From contig NW_014577236.1 in assembly GCF_000485595.1 (NCBI RefSeq), forward strand, positions 365,547 through 407,217: 41,671 bases of DNA, in the 5' to 3' direction. The notes under the pieces are model-generated. The model was given only the letters and a program-made list of their open reading frames with translations, did not search any database and was not told the DNA's origin. The DNA comes from Priapulus caudatus (lineage: Eukaryota; Priapulida; Priapulimorpha; Priapulimorphida; Priapulidae). Both the position numbers and the translations under genes were made by a program. This document shows, piece after piece, positions 29,404 through 41,407 of the stretch. The first letter of the stretch is position 1; every line of letters starts with the position of its first letter.

Positions 29404-30087
29404 CTACCTCTCTACCTCATCCACTCCCCCTCCTCCTCCTCCTCCCCACGTTCTCCCCCTGTCCTCCTTTCTCCGTGCTCCTCTCCTCTCCTTCCACCTG
29501 GCTCCTCCTCTCCTCTTCCTCTCTTCCACCATCATTTCCATCTCCTCCTCTCCTCCCTCTCTCCTCCCCGCTCACCACCACCCTTCTCCCCCTCCTCCAC
29601 ACCTGGCCCTCCGGTACCTCCTCTCTTCTTCTACTCCTCCCTCTCTTCTCCTCTCCTCCTCCTCCTCTCCTCCTCCAACACTCTCTCTCCTTCTTCTCCC
29701 CTCCCCCTCCACCACCTTCTTCCCTTCTTCCTCTACTTTCTTACTTCGTCCTCAACTCTTCCTCTCGCTCTTCACACCTTCTCCAACACGTTCTCCCCAT
29801 TCCTCCTCCTCCACCTCCACTCCCTCCGTCCTCCTGCCTCCTCATCCTTCCTCCTTCCTCCTCCTCCACCACCTTCCACCAACCCCTCTCACTTTGCTCC
29901 TCCTTCTCCTCCTCCAATTATCCCCCTCGTCCTCCTCCTCTCCTCTCACTTCTCCCCCTCCTCATCCTCCAACGTTCTTCCCCATTCCTCCCCCCTCCTC
30001 CTTTCTCCACCTCATCTTCTCTCCTCCCTCTCCTCCTCCACCACCTTCTCCCCACTTTTCCCCTCTCCTCAGCCACCTTTTCCCTCT
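29404..30087 (+). repeat. Polypyrimidine (CTC/CCT)n tract
   Basis: Reverse-complement partner of the purine tract, with shared landmarks such as CCACGTTCTCCCC. Pro/Ser/Leu frames (up to 316 codons) are artefacts. Confidence 0.92.
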
Positions 30088-30149
30088 CCTCGACTCCTGC
30101 CGTGTATCACTGTCAACACATGTGAATACATAAACACCCAACAAGTGAG

Positions 30150-31110
30150 TAAAATGTCGGGCGTAATTGTCTGGGGCAGGTAAATGTCGAGGGGTAATGG
30201 CCGGGGGGTAAATGTCCGGGCGGTGATATGCTCTGCCGGGTAAATGTCTGCGGGGTAATGTCCCGTGGGGGGTAATTATCCGGGGGTATTGTCCGGCTTC
30301 GAGTAATTGTCCAGGGGGCTGATTGTCCGGGGGCGTGAATGGCATGGGGGTAATGGTCCGGGGGTAATTGTCCGACAGGTGAAACGTCCGGGGGGTAATT
30401 GTCGGAGGGTAATTTGTCCGGGTGGGGTAAAATGTGCGGAAGATTAATTGTACGCGAGGTAAATGTCCGGGGGTACTTGTTCGGGCGGGTAACATGTCCG
30501 GGGGGTATTGTCCGGATCGGGGTAAATGTGGGGGGTAAAATGGCCGGGGGGTTAATTGTCCGGGGGGTAATTGTGCGCGGGATTGTCGGGGGTGGGGAAT
30601 GGCATGGGCGAGGTAATTTGTCCGCAGCGGCGTAATGTGGGCGGAGGGGTAATTGTTCCGTGGGGTAATGTCGGGGCAGTCCGTGGTAATTGTCCGGGGG
30701 GTAATTGTCCGGGGGGTTAAATTGTCCGGGGGTGTGAAATGGCGATGGGGGGTAAATTCTGGGGTAATTGTCCGGCGGGGTAATTGCCCGAGGTGTAAAT
30801 GTCCGGGAAGTAATTTGTCCGGGGAGTAAATGTCCGGGGGGCAATTGTCCGGGGGTAAATGTTCGGGTAAAATGTCCGGGGGGTTATCTGTACCGGGGGG
30901 CGTAAATGTCCGGCGGGGAAATTGTCCGGGGGGTATTGTCGGGGGGTAAAATTTTTCCGCGGGCGGGATAATGTTCCGTGGGTGGTAATGTCGGGGTGTA
31001 TTCGTCCGGGGCAGGGAATGGCATGGGCGGGGTAAATGCATGGGGAAAGTACATTGTCCGAGGGTAACTTGCTCCGGGGTAATTGTCCGGGGGGTGATTG
31101 TCCCGCGGGG
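30150..31110 (-). repeat. GGGGTAATTGTCCGG minisatellite, right arm
   Basis: Reverse complement of the left arm (TAATTGTCCGGGGG and TAAATGTCCGGGG units, plus AATGGCATGGG units) with frequent one-base insertions and deletions. A minus-strand frame of 400 codons is repeat translation. Confidence 0.9.
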
Positions 31111-31289
31111 ATAGTTGTCCTGATACCATTTACTAATTATATACTCATTTACTATTATAAACAAGTATATATATACTATTACTATTAAACAATATATATT
31201 TACACTATTACTATATATACTTTAGGATACCACATGGGTCAAACAACTCTCTCTTAATCTTCTTCTCTTATAGTAGCACGATCGTGCCT

Positions 31290-31330
31290 ATACTCACCCC
31301 CCCCCCCCCACACACACACACACACTACAC
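31290..31330 (+). repeat. Poly-C followed by (CA)n
   Basis: A run of 13 C at about 31298-31310, then CA repeats. Confidence 0.9.
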
Positions 31331-31489
31331 ACACCACACAGATGCACACGCACTCGACACGGCACGCACGGCGCGTGCACGCTCTCCATGAGCCACCATC
31401 CTCACCCTATTCGCGCTGCCGTACGCACAAGGGCACGTACTCAGTAACATGTTAAGTCTGGTTCTCTCTCCTCCCCACTCTCCCTATCT

Positions 31490-31497
31490 CTCCCACT

Positions 31498-31555
<58 letters not shown>

Positions 31556-31702
31556 TTTCTTCTCTTTTTTTTCTCCTCTTCTGTTGTGTGTCTCTGTCTG
31601 TCTGTCTGTCTGTCTGTCTGACTGTTGCCTCTCTTTCTCTTCTCTCTCTCTACTCTCTCTTCTCTCTCGACAATACTCTCTCTCTCTCTCTCTCTCTCCT
31701 CG

Positions 31703-31733
<31 letters not shown>

Positions 31734-31911
31734 AATCTCTCTCTCTCTTCTCTCTCTCTCTCATTTCTCTTTCCTTTTCTGCTCGTTAGCGTCTCTCTCT
31801 CTCTCTCTCGTCTTCTTCGCTCTCTCTCTCTCCCCTCGTCCCATTGCCTCTCTCTCGCTCTCTCACTCGCTCTCTCTTTCTCTCTCTCTCTCTCTCTTTC
31901 TTTTCTTTCTT

Positions 31912-31942
<31 letters not shown>

Positions 31943-31960
31943 TTCTGCCCTCTTTGTCTG
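31490..31960 (+). repeat. (CT)n microsatellite with (CTGT)n
   Basis: CTCTCT runs with TTTCT interruptions and a (CTGT)n block near 31590-31622. Ser/Leu (plus) and Arg/Glu (minus) frames are artefacts. Confidence 0.92.
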
Positions 31961-32009
31961 TATTCTATATCCTCTTTGCGCGCGCTCTTCCATCCATCTA
32001 TCAATTCTA

Positions 32010-32430
32010 TCTATCTACTTATTGTGTCTATCTATCTATTTGTCTATCTATCCTACTACATTCATCACTTCCATCCATCTCTAATCTATCCATCATCCAT
32101 ATCATCCATCCAGTCTATTCCACCCATCCATCCAGGGCCATGGCAACCAGTCCATCCATCCATCCATCCATCTATCCATCCATCGCATCCATCCATCACA
32201 TATTCCCCATTCATTTCATCCATCCTCGACTCCTCCATTCCATTCATCCATCCATCCATCGCATCCACCTTCCATCCATTCCACCATCCCATCCATCCAT
32301 TCATCCATCCATTCATCCATCCATCTATTCATCCATCCATCTATCCATCCATCCATCCATCCATCCCTCCATCCATCCATCCATCATCCATCCATCCATC
32401 CTATCCATCATCCCCATCCATCTATCTAAA
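32010..32430 (+). repeat. (CTAT)n then (CATC)n microsatellite
   Basis: CTAT units to about 32050 give way to CATCCATC with short interruptions. The Ile/His/Pro/Ser frames are artefacts. Confidence 0.92.
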
Positions 32431-32504
32431 TTTCTAGAACTATCAGCTAGCTTAGCTAGCTATATATCTATATAGCTAGATATGTAGATTGTTCACATTC
32501 AGAC

Positions 32505-32560
32505 ATACACACGCGCGCCCACACACACGCGCACACGCACACGTGCGCGCACACACACAT

Positions 32561-32624
<64 letters not shown>

Positions 32625-32659
32625 ATACACCACTCACACGCACACAACACAGACAAACA

Positions 32660-32706
<47 letters not shown>
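32505..32706 (+). repeat. (CA)n microsatellite
   Basis: Two long CA runs separated by a CCATACACCACTCACACGC stretch. It abuts the hairpin at 32707. Confidence 0.93.
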
Positions 32707-32709
<3 letters not shown>

Positions 32710-32808
32710 CATCATGCTAGATACAATAATGTAACCCAAACACAGGATAGGTTTGTCCCCCACCCTATACTGTGTTTGGGTTACATTATTGTATCTAGCA
32801 TCATGCAT
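32707..32808. other. Near-perfect 39-bp-stem hairpin
   Basis: 32707-32745 and 32770-32808 are reverse complements with a single mismatch; landmarks are CTAGATACAATAATGTAACC and its complement. The 24-base loop has further pairing (ATAGG with CCTAT). No ORF. The size and stem suit a microRNA-like precursor, a very small MITE, or an inverted-duplication artefact beside the CA repeat. Confidence 0.8.
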
Positions 32809-32809
32809 G

Positions 32810-33960
32810 CACTCGTGTGTATATTCATCACTCATAACCGCAATTACACATATTTTCTGCGAGCGGCGGCGTGACGCTATAGATGTGTATATCACACACC
32901 ACCAGCATGTCGCCTGCCACCGCGCTCACACATGTGTGTCACATTTTGCCACGAGCTATTACCTCGAATTAATGTTAGTTGTGATTTCTCGACACCGGTT
33001 TTTATTCCGTTCTGATTGCAACGTGTTAAACAGGAGGTGAGTAAAAAACTCCCCGACTCCGCTGCTGCTGCTGCTGCTACGCACTGCGCAGGGCATGTGG
33101 CTGCTGCATCACTGTTGATGGACGCCCGAGTTTAGAGTAATCATTTTCCGCCAACATATGTGATGCTGTTTACGTTTCTGCGCTCGAAATTCACTCATCG
33201 GATTTCGAGTCGGGCCTGCGCGGGGCGAAACGAGACTTAGAACGCTCGGCAAAGCAAACTGCTTGGCGCGCGTGTGTGCCAGTTATAAATAACGAGCAGA
33301 TGGGGCCGGTATGAAGCTGCCCTCCCCCCCAAAGACCCGGGATGTGCGAGACCTGACTATATATACTAGCGTACAGGCGGGCGCGTGATGCACATCGTGT
33401 AATGAGGATCGAGGTAGAACTGTATAGGATGCAGGCCCAGCGCCCGGCCACCGAGCGCGGAAATAAGAACTCAAAAACTCCGAGAGAGACGTCGTAGCAA
33501 AAAAGCCTAGCGATGAACGGCCGCTTGCTGAGTGCAACTAAACTTTACTTCGCGATTTCTGCGTGAGAATAACGAGGGGAGATCACAGCGGATGTGGCAG
33601 CGAGCTCGGCTATCCTACCCCCCATGCAGCGTTGCCAGCTAGTGGTATCTGTGCGGGATAGCGTGCGGCTTGAAATGTCAGCTCGAGCAGGAAAACTCAC
33701 CTCTTAAGGATGCGCTCGCGTTAGGCGACGTAAGCGCCTTCGCTCAACACATTAGTCGCACTTGTTGGTGCTGCGATTGAGGTGACTACACGCGGGGCAT
33801 TCGCCAGGATTTAGCTCGTACTACTGCGTAAGTCTGCAATTGATCTGGTTTAAGTCCGTACTGCGCCTTTGCGCATATGCCGATGACTTTGTGTGAAGCA
33901 TCTTGAATTGTCTTCTTAGCTACTGGCATGCACTGAAATATAGTGTATTGCCATCTGAAT
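32810..33960. other. Unassigned DNA with (CTG)7
   Basis: Apart from a CTG run at about 33060-33080, no repeat or gene is recognised. Frames of 84-95 codons look non-coding. Confidence 0.35.
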
Positions 33961-33974
33961 TTCTGTATCTTCCT

Positions 33975-33976
33975 CT

Positions 33977-34025
<49 letters not shown>

Positions 34026-34180
34026 CTCTCTCTCTCTCTCTCTTCTTCCTCGCTCTCTCTCTGCTCCCTCTCCGCGTCTCTCTCCTCATCTCTCTCTCTC
34101 TCTCTTTTTCTTTCTATTCGTCTCTCTCGATCTTTTTTTCTTTCTATTCGTTTCTCTCTGTGTGTCCTTCTCTCTCTCCT
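33975..34180 (+). repeat. (CT)n microsatellite
   Basis: CTCTCT runs with interruptions, followed by two TTTTTCTTTCTATTCG repeats. Confidence 0.92.
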
Positions 34181-34186
34181 CTGTAG

Positions 34187-34265
34187 TTATATATATATAT
34201 ATGATATATATATATACGTATATATTATATCATATATATATACAGAGTAGATAATAGCGGAATTT
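34187..34265 (+). repeat. TA tract and CAGAGTAGATAATAG motif related to the 5.9-kb palindrome
   Basis: TATATATCATATATATA followed by CAGAGTAGATAATAG at 34243-34257 repeats the left boundary of the fold-back element at 5906 (CAGGAGTAGATAATAG), preceded in both places by CT repeats. No inverted partner is seen within the next few hundred bases, so this may be a solo or truncated end. Confidence 0.6.
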
Positions 34266-34385
34266 CCGTTATATATCGTATTTGAATTATATATATATCT
34301 AAGAGCCTATAAAGATAATATAAGAGATTAGTAGTTGCATTGATAGTATCTATATCTAGCTATATAATTTTATAAGGGTATATAT

Positions 34386-35560
34386 ATATATAATTACTTT
34401 TGCGATGTGTGGTGTGTGTGTGTGTGCTATCGTGTTGTGTGTGTGTCGTGATGTGTGGGTTTTGGTGTGTGTGTGTTGTGTGTGTGTGTGCGTGTGTGTA
34501 TGTGTGTGTTGTGGTTTTTGTGTGCTGGTGGCGGTGTGTGGTGTGCTGTGCTGTGACCAATGTGTTGGTGTGTTGTTGTGGTGTGTGTGTGTGGGTGTGT
34601 GTCGTAGTGTGTGTGATGTGTATGTGTGGTTGCTGTTGGTGTTGTGTCTGTTGTGTGTGCTGGCTTGTGTTGGTGTGTGTGTGTGTTGCTGTGTGTGTGT
34701 CGATGGGTGGTGTTTGCTGTGTGTGTGTTGGTGTGTGTGTAGCGCGTCAAGTGTGTGTGTTGTGTGTTGGTGTGTGTGGGTCGGTGTGTGTGGTGTGTGT
34801 GTGTGTGTGTGTGGTGTGTTGTGTGTGTGTGTGTGTTGATGTGTGTGTGTGTGTGGTGTGTGTGTGTGTGTTGGTGTGTGATGTGTGTGTGTTGGTGTGT
34901 GTTGTGTGTGTGTGCCAGGTGTGCTATGTTGTGTGTGTGTGTGGTGTGGGTTGGTGGTGTGTGTTGGTGAGGTGGTGTGTGCGGGTGGGCTTGTGTGGTG
35001 TTTGTGCAAGCTCACGGGATGTGATGTGTGTGTGTGCTGGTGTGCACTGGTGCGCAGTGTGGGTGTGTTGTTGTGTTGTGTGTGTGTGTGTGTGTGTTTT
35101 GTGATCCAAACTGTGGGGGTGTGTGGTGTGTGTGTTAGTGTGTGGTGTGTGGGACGCATGTGTGGTGGGACCGAACGGTGTGTGCTGTGTGTTGTGATAG
35201 TGAAAACCGAAATGTGTGTCGTGTGGTGTGCTGTGCTGTGTGTGTGGTGAGTGTCGCTGTGATGTTGGTGTGTGTTGGTGTGTGTGTGTGTGTGTGTGTG
35301 CTGTGTGGGTGTGTTGTGGTGTGTGTCGGTTCTGGATAGGAAAATGTGTTGGTGTGGGTGTGTGTCTTGTTGGTGTGTGTGTGTGTGTGTGTTGGTGTGT
35401 GTGTGACGGATGTGTATGTGTGTGTGTTGTTGGTGTGTGTGTGGTGGTGTGTGTGTGGTGTGTGTGTGTGTGTGTGATAGTGGCGGTGGGTGTGCGTCAA
35501 ATGTTACACATTGTATAATGTTTTCACACGTTAGTTCGGTGATTGATGTGTTGTGTGTGT
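34386..35560 (+). repeat. Degenerate (GT)n tract, about 1.2 kb
   Basis: GTGTGTG runs with TTGGTGTG interruptions throughout, almost free of A and C. Cys/Val frames on plus and His/Thr frames on minus (up to 409 codons) are artefacts. Confidence 0.92.
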
Positions 35561-36299
35561 CGTTGGTGTGTGTGGGGTGGAGCATTAGTGTTAGTAACTA
35601 CTCCATTAAAAATCACAAAGAGTCGAGACCAATCTTCAAGGGATGATCGTGTGTTGTGCGAGTGTCAGTGTGTTGGATTGTGGAAGAGTGCTGACTGTTC
35701 TGGTGTCTCATTTGGTGTTGGTGTGTAGAAGTGTGTGTTGGTGTGTTTCAGCGAACGTCAATCCTACCGAGAAGCAGCTGTGTGTGCCGGTGCATGCGTC
35801 GCGTGCGGTGCGTGCATTGCGCTCACGCCGCTGCGGTTGTGTGTGTTGTGTGTTGTTTGTCCGTCTCTCTCTCTCCTCTTCTCTCTCTCTATGTCCGGTC
35901 TGCTATCATCTCTCTCTGTGTTTGTCCGTCTCTGTCTCGTGCTGTATTCTCTCCATGTCCGGTGCTCTCTCTACCCGTCTGTCCTCTTTTCTCGGCGTCA
36001 CGTCTTTTTCTTGTATCTAATATTAATGGAGCGCCTTAATTACAAACGAATAAAAATCTTCTAGTATCTGCTTATTCTAGATCCTGGCCATGAGCAACTG
36101 AGCAGGACAGGATGTTAACAGTGCGCCTGGCATCTATATTTACGTTCTGCTAAGCCAACATCGCCAGCTGCACTTTAATTAATACGCACTTCGGACGCAT
36201 TCTTGTTCAGAGTAGACAGTACATGAAGAATAAGCATGCGTTAATAAGTATTATAGTGACTGAGGCAATGATCATGATGGCTTGATGATGATCGATGAT
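35561..36299. other. Unassigned DNA with short CT tract
   Basis: CTCTCT words at about 35863-35985. No gene recognised. Confidence 0.35.
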
Positions 36300-36341
36300 T
36301 ATTATATTATTATTATTATTAGTAGTAGTAGTAGTAGTAGT

Positions 36342-36376
<35 letters not shown>

Positions 36377-36478
36377 TTTGTGCTCGTAGTAGAGTGAGTA
36401 GAGTAGTAAGTAGTAGTAGTCGAGTAGTAAGTAAGTAGTAGTAGTAGTAGTAGTGAGTAGTATAGGTAGCAGATAGTA
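36300..36478 (+). repeat. (ATT)n/(AGT)n trinucleotide array
   Basis: ATT units change to TAG/AGT units with one-base interruptions (AGTAAGT). ATT-rich DNA resumes to about 36535. Confidence 0.92.
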
Positions 36479-36539
36479 GTAGCCATGTATTATTATTATC
36501 TATTGATTATATTATTATTATTATTGTTATTAATGTTAT

Positions 36540-38840
36540 ATTAATCTCGATCCTATTATTGTATCGAATTATGTCTATCTATGTATTGTTTCATTATTAT
36601 ATATTTTTAACATTTGTTTTTTACATTTATCGTTAACAAATTTATTTTGGTATTTGTCTTCAGTTCAGGAAAATAATATAGCAAGCCTAGACACAGACAT
36701 TGCCTGCTTTGTTAACGAATCGAACATCGACCCGCCACTACAATCATCGTTACCATCGCCACGCTAGCAGCCCCAGACGCATACAGAGACATGCATTGCA
36801 GGGCTCAGCTCATACCTGCATCTCGCCGCTGACCACGTGCGCAAGCGGAGGCGCCAGCGCCCTCAGCCGAGCGCGCGACAGTTAGTTACCTCCCCTCACT
36901 CGCCACAGGAAGTCTCTGGCGCGCCGCCGATTTGAGGGAATGGCAGGAGAATGCGTGCTCGAACATTCGGAACGCGCATCTTCCTTTGGCATCGCCGTAC
37001 ACCGAGCGCCGCACGGAAGCGCTGCGCTTCTGCGCCGGTCCCAGCAGCCGAGCGACCGACGTGGCTGCATGCCACACTGTTAATCTGAACGCCACGAAAG
37101 CTGCACGCCACCTGTCGCAGCGCCGCTGTCGCGCATCACGTATCACGGGTCACGACACGGTGGGAGGTGTAGAAAACACCGGAATGAATCAGCTGCACGT
37201 GATTGCTCTACCTTCGGACGTGTGTGGGCGCCGGAACTCATTGCTTACTGTGGCATAACCTGATATCCGTCTCGTCTGAGAGAATAAGCACGAGCTGGCG
37301 GATCAGATGTCATTCTCGGGTCGTCGTGCCAGCACGCTCGATCTTTTACGACGGCAAATACCTTGGCCGCGTCGCTCTTTGGGATTCTTACGTCAGCGAT
37401 GCGCTTTGCGGTGCTCGGACTGAACTTGATTCCGCCATTGGGGCGTTTCAGTGGTTTCAGTGCGGCTATCTCGGTGGCGCACCGAATCGCTCCGCCGGGA
37501 TTAGGATGTGGGTGTCTGCGAGGGAAGGTAACATGGGCTGAACATGGATCAACATAGATGTCTCGCATACTGACGGTGAGTCCCGCTCGCAAGGAACGAG
37601 ATAGCGCCTTGCATCCTTTCGCGGTGTAGAAGCCAGAGACCCGCGGGATCGTAGTTACGTCTTGTCGGTTGGATGGAGTGTATCCGAGACAGAGCGCCCG
37701 GTGCGTACGGCTGGCCGTGGCCTACCCACCCTCTCTCGCTTCGCCGGGTTTTCAGCGCACGGCTTGTTCTCGGTCCGTGGCCATATTGCAAGAGCTCGGT
37801 CGCCACTGGTGCGTCGCATACTCGGTAGCGCAGCGCCGAGCGGTAGTTCTACTTATACACTGTCGCGGTCCAAGACTTCGTCACTCGTCTCCCTCCCCTA
37901 CGAATAGCAGATTCCGTCCCCACGGACAGTGGTACTCCAGCGTGTCACACGTGTCGTCTCGTCGCGCACCCTGCCTCATGATTCGTGTTTGAAGTTCTAG
38001 AGGCATTCCGCGGATTCCCTGCAGCGGTTGGCGTGCTCGTCCTGTGAAACTGTGCAAAGTATTATTACTGAGTATTCACGCGACTTCACTGTGCCTGTTA
38101 CACTGTTCTCCCAACTGTCTGACAACTACTTTCCTTTTTCATAGTCACCCCCTGTGAATAAAGGAATAGAGTCCACGGGTGGATCTTAGCCCAGTGATGA
38201 CGTGAGCCCGTCGGCATGTCATTTTACATCCGTGCTCATGGTTCAGGCAGCGTGTCGCGCAAATGAAGTAGGACCTCTATCGTCATGTTCAAGAGGCTGT
38301 CCGACACCTGTTTCCGTACGTTTGAATTCTGCTTCGCAGTCGCAGCGGTCCAGCGTCCGCATAGTTACTACACAGTCCGCATAGGCGCCAGAGGATTTTC
38401 CCATCTGTCTACGCGGCGCGCTCAGCGGACGAGCCAACATCGCTGCGGACGCTCAGGAGATCCGCCGTAGATCTTACTTTACAGTGATCGAAGTGTCGCT
38501 CGCGCAGTATCAGAGAGAACGCTCGCGCACTCGGCGCTGTAGGGCTGATGGTCGGTGACTAACCACTTGCACTTGTGTCCGTCCAACCGATTCGCGCTGG
38601 CTGTGGGCCGAGAACCAGGTGCCAAGACGTCTACATGGTACCCAGTTCTCCACCCGGACCGCAGAGTCGTCGGCGATATCCGGGGAGTGGACGGATCGGC
38701 GCACCGCCGACGATCGTCGACTACACAGTTTCGGGATGCGCGCTAGGGAGAGTCCGGGAAACTAACACTTGGACAGGGAACGCATACTGACGATGGACGT
38801 GGATGATGTACATAGTGAACTTCGGCCAGCACCAAGTATT
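36540..38840. other. Unassigned GC-richer single-copy-looking DNA
   Basis: Several overlapping frames of 60-115 codons exist on both strands. The most protein-like is the minus frame 37245-37592 (115 codons, containing a KRPNGGIKFSPSTAKRIADV stretch), but I recognise no family and the same DNA is open on plus. An AATAAA at about 38157 could be a polyadenylation signal for a plus transcript. No splice structure can be supported. Confidence 0.3.
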
Positions 38841-38843
38841 ATT

Positions 38844-39050
38844 TATGTGTTGTGTATGTGAGTGTGTGGGCGGTGGTGTGTGTATGTTGGTGTGTGTTTT
38901 GTTTGTTTGTGTGTGTGTGTGATGTGTGTTGTGTGTGTGTGGTGTGTGTGGTGTGTGTGTGTCGTGTGTGTGTGTTGTGCGGTGTGTATGTGTGTGGGTA
39001 TATACTATATATATATATCTATATAGTATATATATATATATAGTATACTG
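38844..39050 (+). repeat. (GT)n followed by palindromic (TA)n
   Basis: GTGTGT runs, then a TATA-rich palindromic stretch bounded by GTATATACTATATA and its mirror TATATAGTATAC at about 38998-39048. Confidence 0.85.
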
Positions 39051-41395
39051 GAATGCTGTGTTGTGACAAACAGCGCGCGCACAGTGAGTGAGTGCCTGTG
39101 CGCTCATCCGGGAGTTTCATCGTATTTTCATGCTATCTATGTATAAGCTAGTCGCGTGTATGTGTTGGTAAGTAAGAAGTAGGGAGTAGAACATTTAGAA
39201 GAAAACATTCGGCAACAAACAGTCAAATAGTAAAGCCCCAATCATACTCAACGTCGTTCATTTAAATAGGAACAATAATTATTAGTGGCATATGACATAA
39301 TTTTCATGCATGGCTATTCTATAATATCGTAATACATAACAGCATCCCGAAATACCACGTGGGGCATATCACAGTCGAAACATGCGCCCAACTAGTCAGA
39401 TCGGACTAGCCTGTTTGGTTTTACATTTCCTCCTTCTACTATGAACGCCAATCAACCATATACTAATTCCTTATACTTAGTAGTTCTCATTATCATGCCT
39501 CCCAGGATAAGCTAAGATGTTTGCTGTCTAGAGCCATTACTTGGTCGGCCGCCACTACGGTAGTGTGACGTAACTATATTGCACTAAAGGCGTCTTATAG
39601 TTACATACTCAGCTATGTAGAGCTGCTGAGGTCAGGGTTGGTGTTAGGCTGTAAGGTTAGACTGACTCGCGTAGAAGGAGCATGATTTGTTGCCTCGGAA
39701 ACCTATCTGTCGACCATAACGCCTATCGGCCGCCGCAGCCACAGGAAATATGGGGTGAGTCTGAAGGCAAGGGCTAGGATCTAAGTGTCTATGCTTAACA
39801 AAATTCTAACCTCTGACGGCGCTAACGCGTTCTTATGCCATGGGGCATCAATTCGCGATTTATTCATTGGTTATCGGAATCGTAATACTGGGTGGTAGTG
39901 TTCGCGATAGGCGCTATCATTAACCTAAACCGTAAACCCCAACGCCCCAGCCTCAATCCTAACCCATCCTAGCGCATTAAGTCTCCGCCGTAATGTTGGC
40001 CCCTGGCTTCGTCACGGCACGCTGTGAGAGCTATGAGTTGCCAGCGCAAAGACAGGCAGATTACGACCCGGTTCGTTTCAGAATCCTAACTACGCCAAAG
40101 CGCTCGCAGTTCCCGGAACAGCTCATCTTGGCCTCGTTACACAAACAAGACGCGTCAGCTATTTTGTCTTTGACGAGAGGAGAGCAGTGCAGGACGAGTC
40201 CGCGTACTAAACACTTGCGAAATCTGGGAGAAGCTTGTTCCATCGCTGGAGAAGAAGAGAGAGGTAGGCATTATGGTGGCGTGTATGAGCGACCAGCGGC
40301 CGCGGCGTCGTCTTTTTAGGATAGGCGAGTGAAAAACCACGACTGCCTTATCGAGTTAGCGAGAGCGCACAGCTAGAGTACTTCTCGCGGCATCACCGCA
40401 GCGTAGCAGCATGATATATTTTCAACAGTTTTATACGCAAATAGTAAGATCAGGAGGTTAATTTAGGAAATTCGTATAGATATATGAGGCTCAGTTACAG
40501 TTCAGATAGAGGCTCATATTGTATAAATTTATGGTATACATTTATCCGCTGCCACTGACGAACGACAGGATAGAAGCTCATCTTAAACAAAATTTGCGTT
40601 TCATATCGTAAAGCGAATATGGAAACGTTTCTCTTTGAAAAACGAATCTTTATAGGACGCGGCTACCTGGCGGTAAAAATTGTTTAAGCGATGTAGTTAT
40701 TTTGAGAAATCGCACACATCTCTTTAAGGACATCAATGAGCGACGAACTCCAATATCTGCATGTATTCAAAGATAGTTCATATATCAAATATTGTAAGCT
40801 GAGAAAGTCGTCAATATTAATATCTAGTCCTCAACAAACAACTTGCTGCTAAAATGTGTCCTACGAATACAGAGGAATTAAGTAGTGATTGTCTGGTTTG
40901 GCGAAAGAGCTCTGTGTGATTAACGTTGGAGTAGTACAGGCGTTTACCAGTTGATACGTATAAGGATGACATATAGGACGTAATTACTGCTCTTCAAATA
41001 GGCCACGACTGATTGCTCACTGCATGTCCTAAATAATGTGGCGGTATAACGTGCAGACATCATGACGAATGTTATATTACTTGGAGCGTTATAGGGATTC
41101 AGCGAGATAAAAGCAATGGTGATCTCTCTTGGAAATCTACATTGCTCGTACTCCGTGATAGATACTGGCGCTGTTGAGAGTACCTATACAACGCAGCAAT
41201 ATTATTTCATGATGGCATCATACTTAAGCTGGTGTGTGTTTTGAATACATTCGCCGCTCGCTACGACATAGTAGGTTGCTGTAAACTCGAGCATACGTTT
41301 CGCGCATGTTGCTACTTCTGATGGTTAGCTCCACCATCTTGTCAGGCCGCTAGCGCAGCTAACAATAGCTATGCGTGTGCGCTCATCACACTGCT
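39051..41395. other. Unassigned AT-richer DNA
   Basis: No gene or transposon end recognised. Degenerate telomere-like words (GGTTAG, CCTAAACC, CCTAACCC) occur near 39628-39660 and 39920-39965, too irregular to call an array. The frame at 39993-40319 (108 codons, plus) has no recognised domain. Confidence 0.35.
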
Positions 41396-41407
41396 TCTGC
41401 TCTCTTG

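Larger units (their letters stand above)
27841..31125. repeat. Giant inverted repeat centred near 29400
   Basis: Left to right: minisatellite, a short unique island (28541-28600), an 800-bp purine tract, a centre at GGCGCC (about 29398-29403), an almost equal pyrimidine tract, the island's reverse complement (30088-30153), and the minisatellite in reverse complement. The islands share CAGGAGTCGAGGAG/CTCCTCGACTCCTG, AGTGATAC/GTATCACT and TTACTCACTTG/CAAGTGAGTAA, which proves true inverted duplication rather than composition. Right-arm minisatellite units are much noisier than left-arm units. Confidence 0.85.

Noticed and set aside
28567-30183. Glu/Arg/Gly-rich and Ser/Pro/Leu-rich proteins
   Set aside because: Products of polypurine and polypyrimidine tracts.
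31449-32475. Ser/Leu and Ile/His/Pro frames, and the mirror Arg/Glu frames
   Set aside because: CT and CATC microsatellite translation.
34356-35585. 409-codon minus-strand His/Thr frame
   Set aside because: Translation of the GT/CA microsatellite; opposite frames are Cys/Val-rich in the same way.
39628-39965. Telomere-like words (GGTTAG, CCTAAACC, CCTAACCC)
   Set aside because: Too irregular and too far apart to be an array; expected occasionally by chance.
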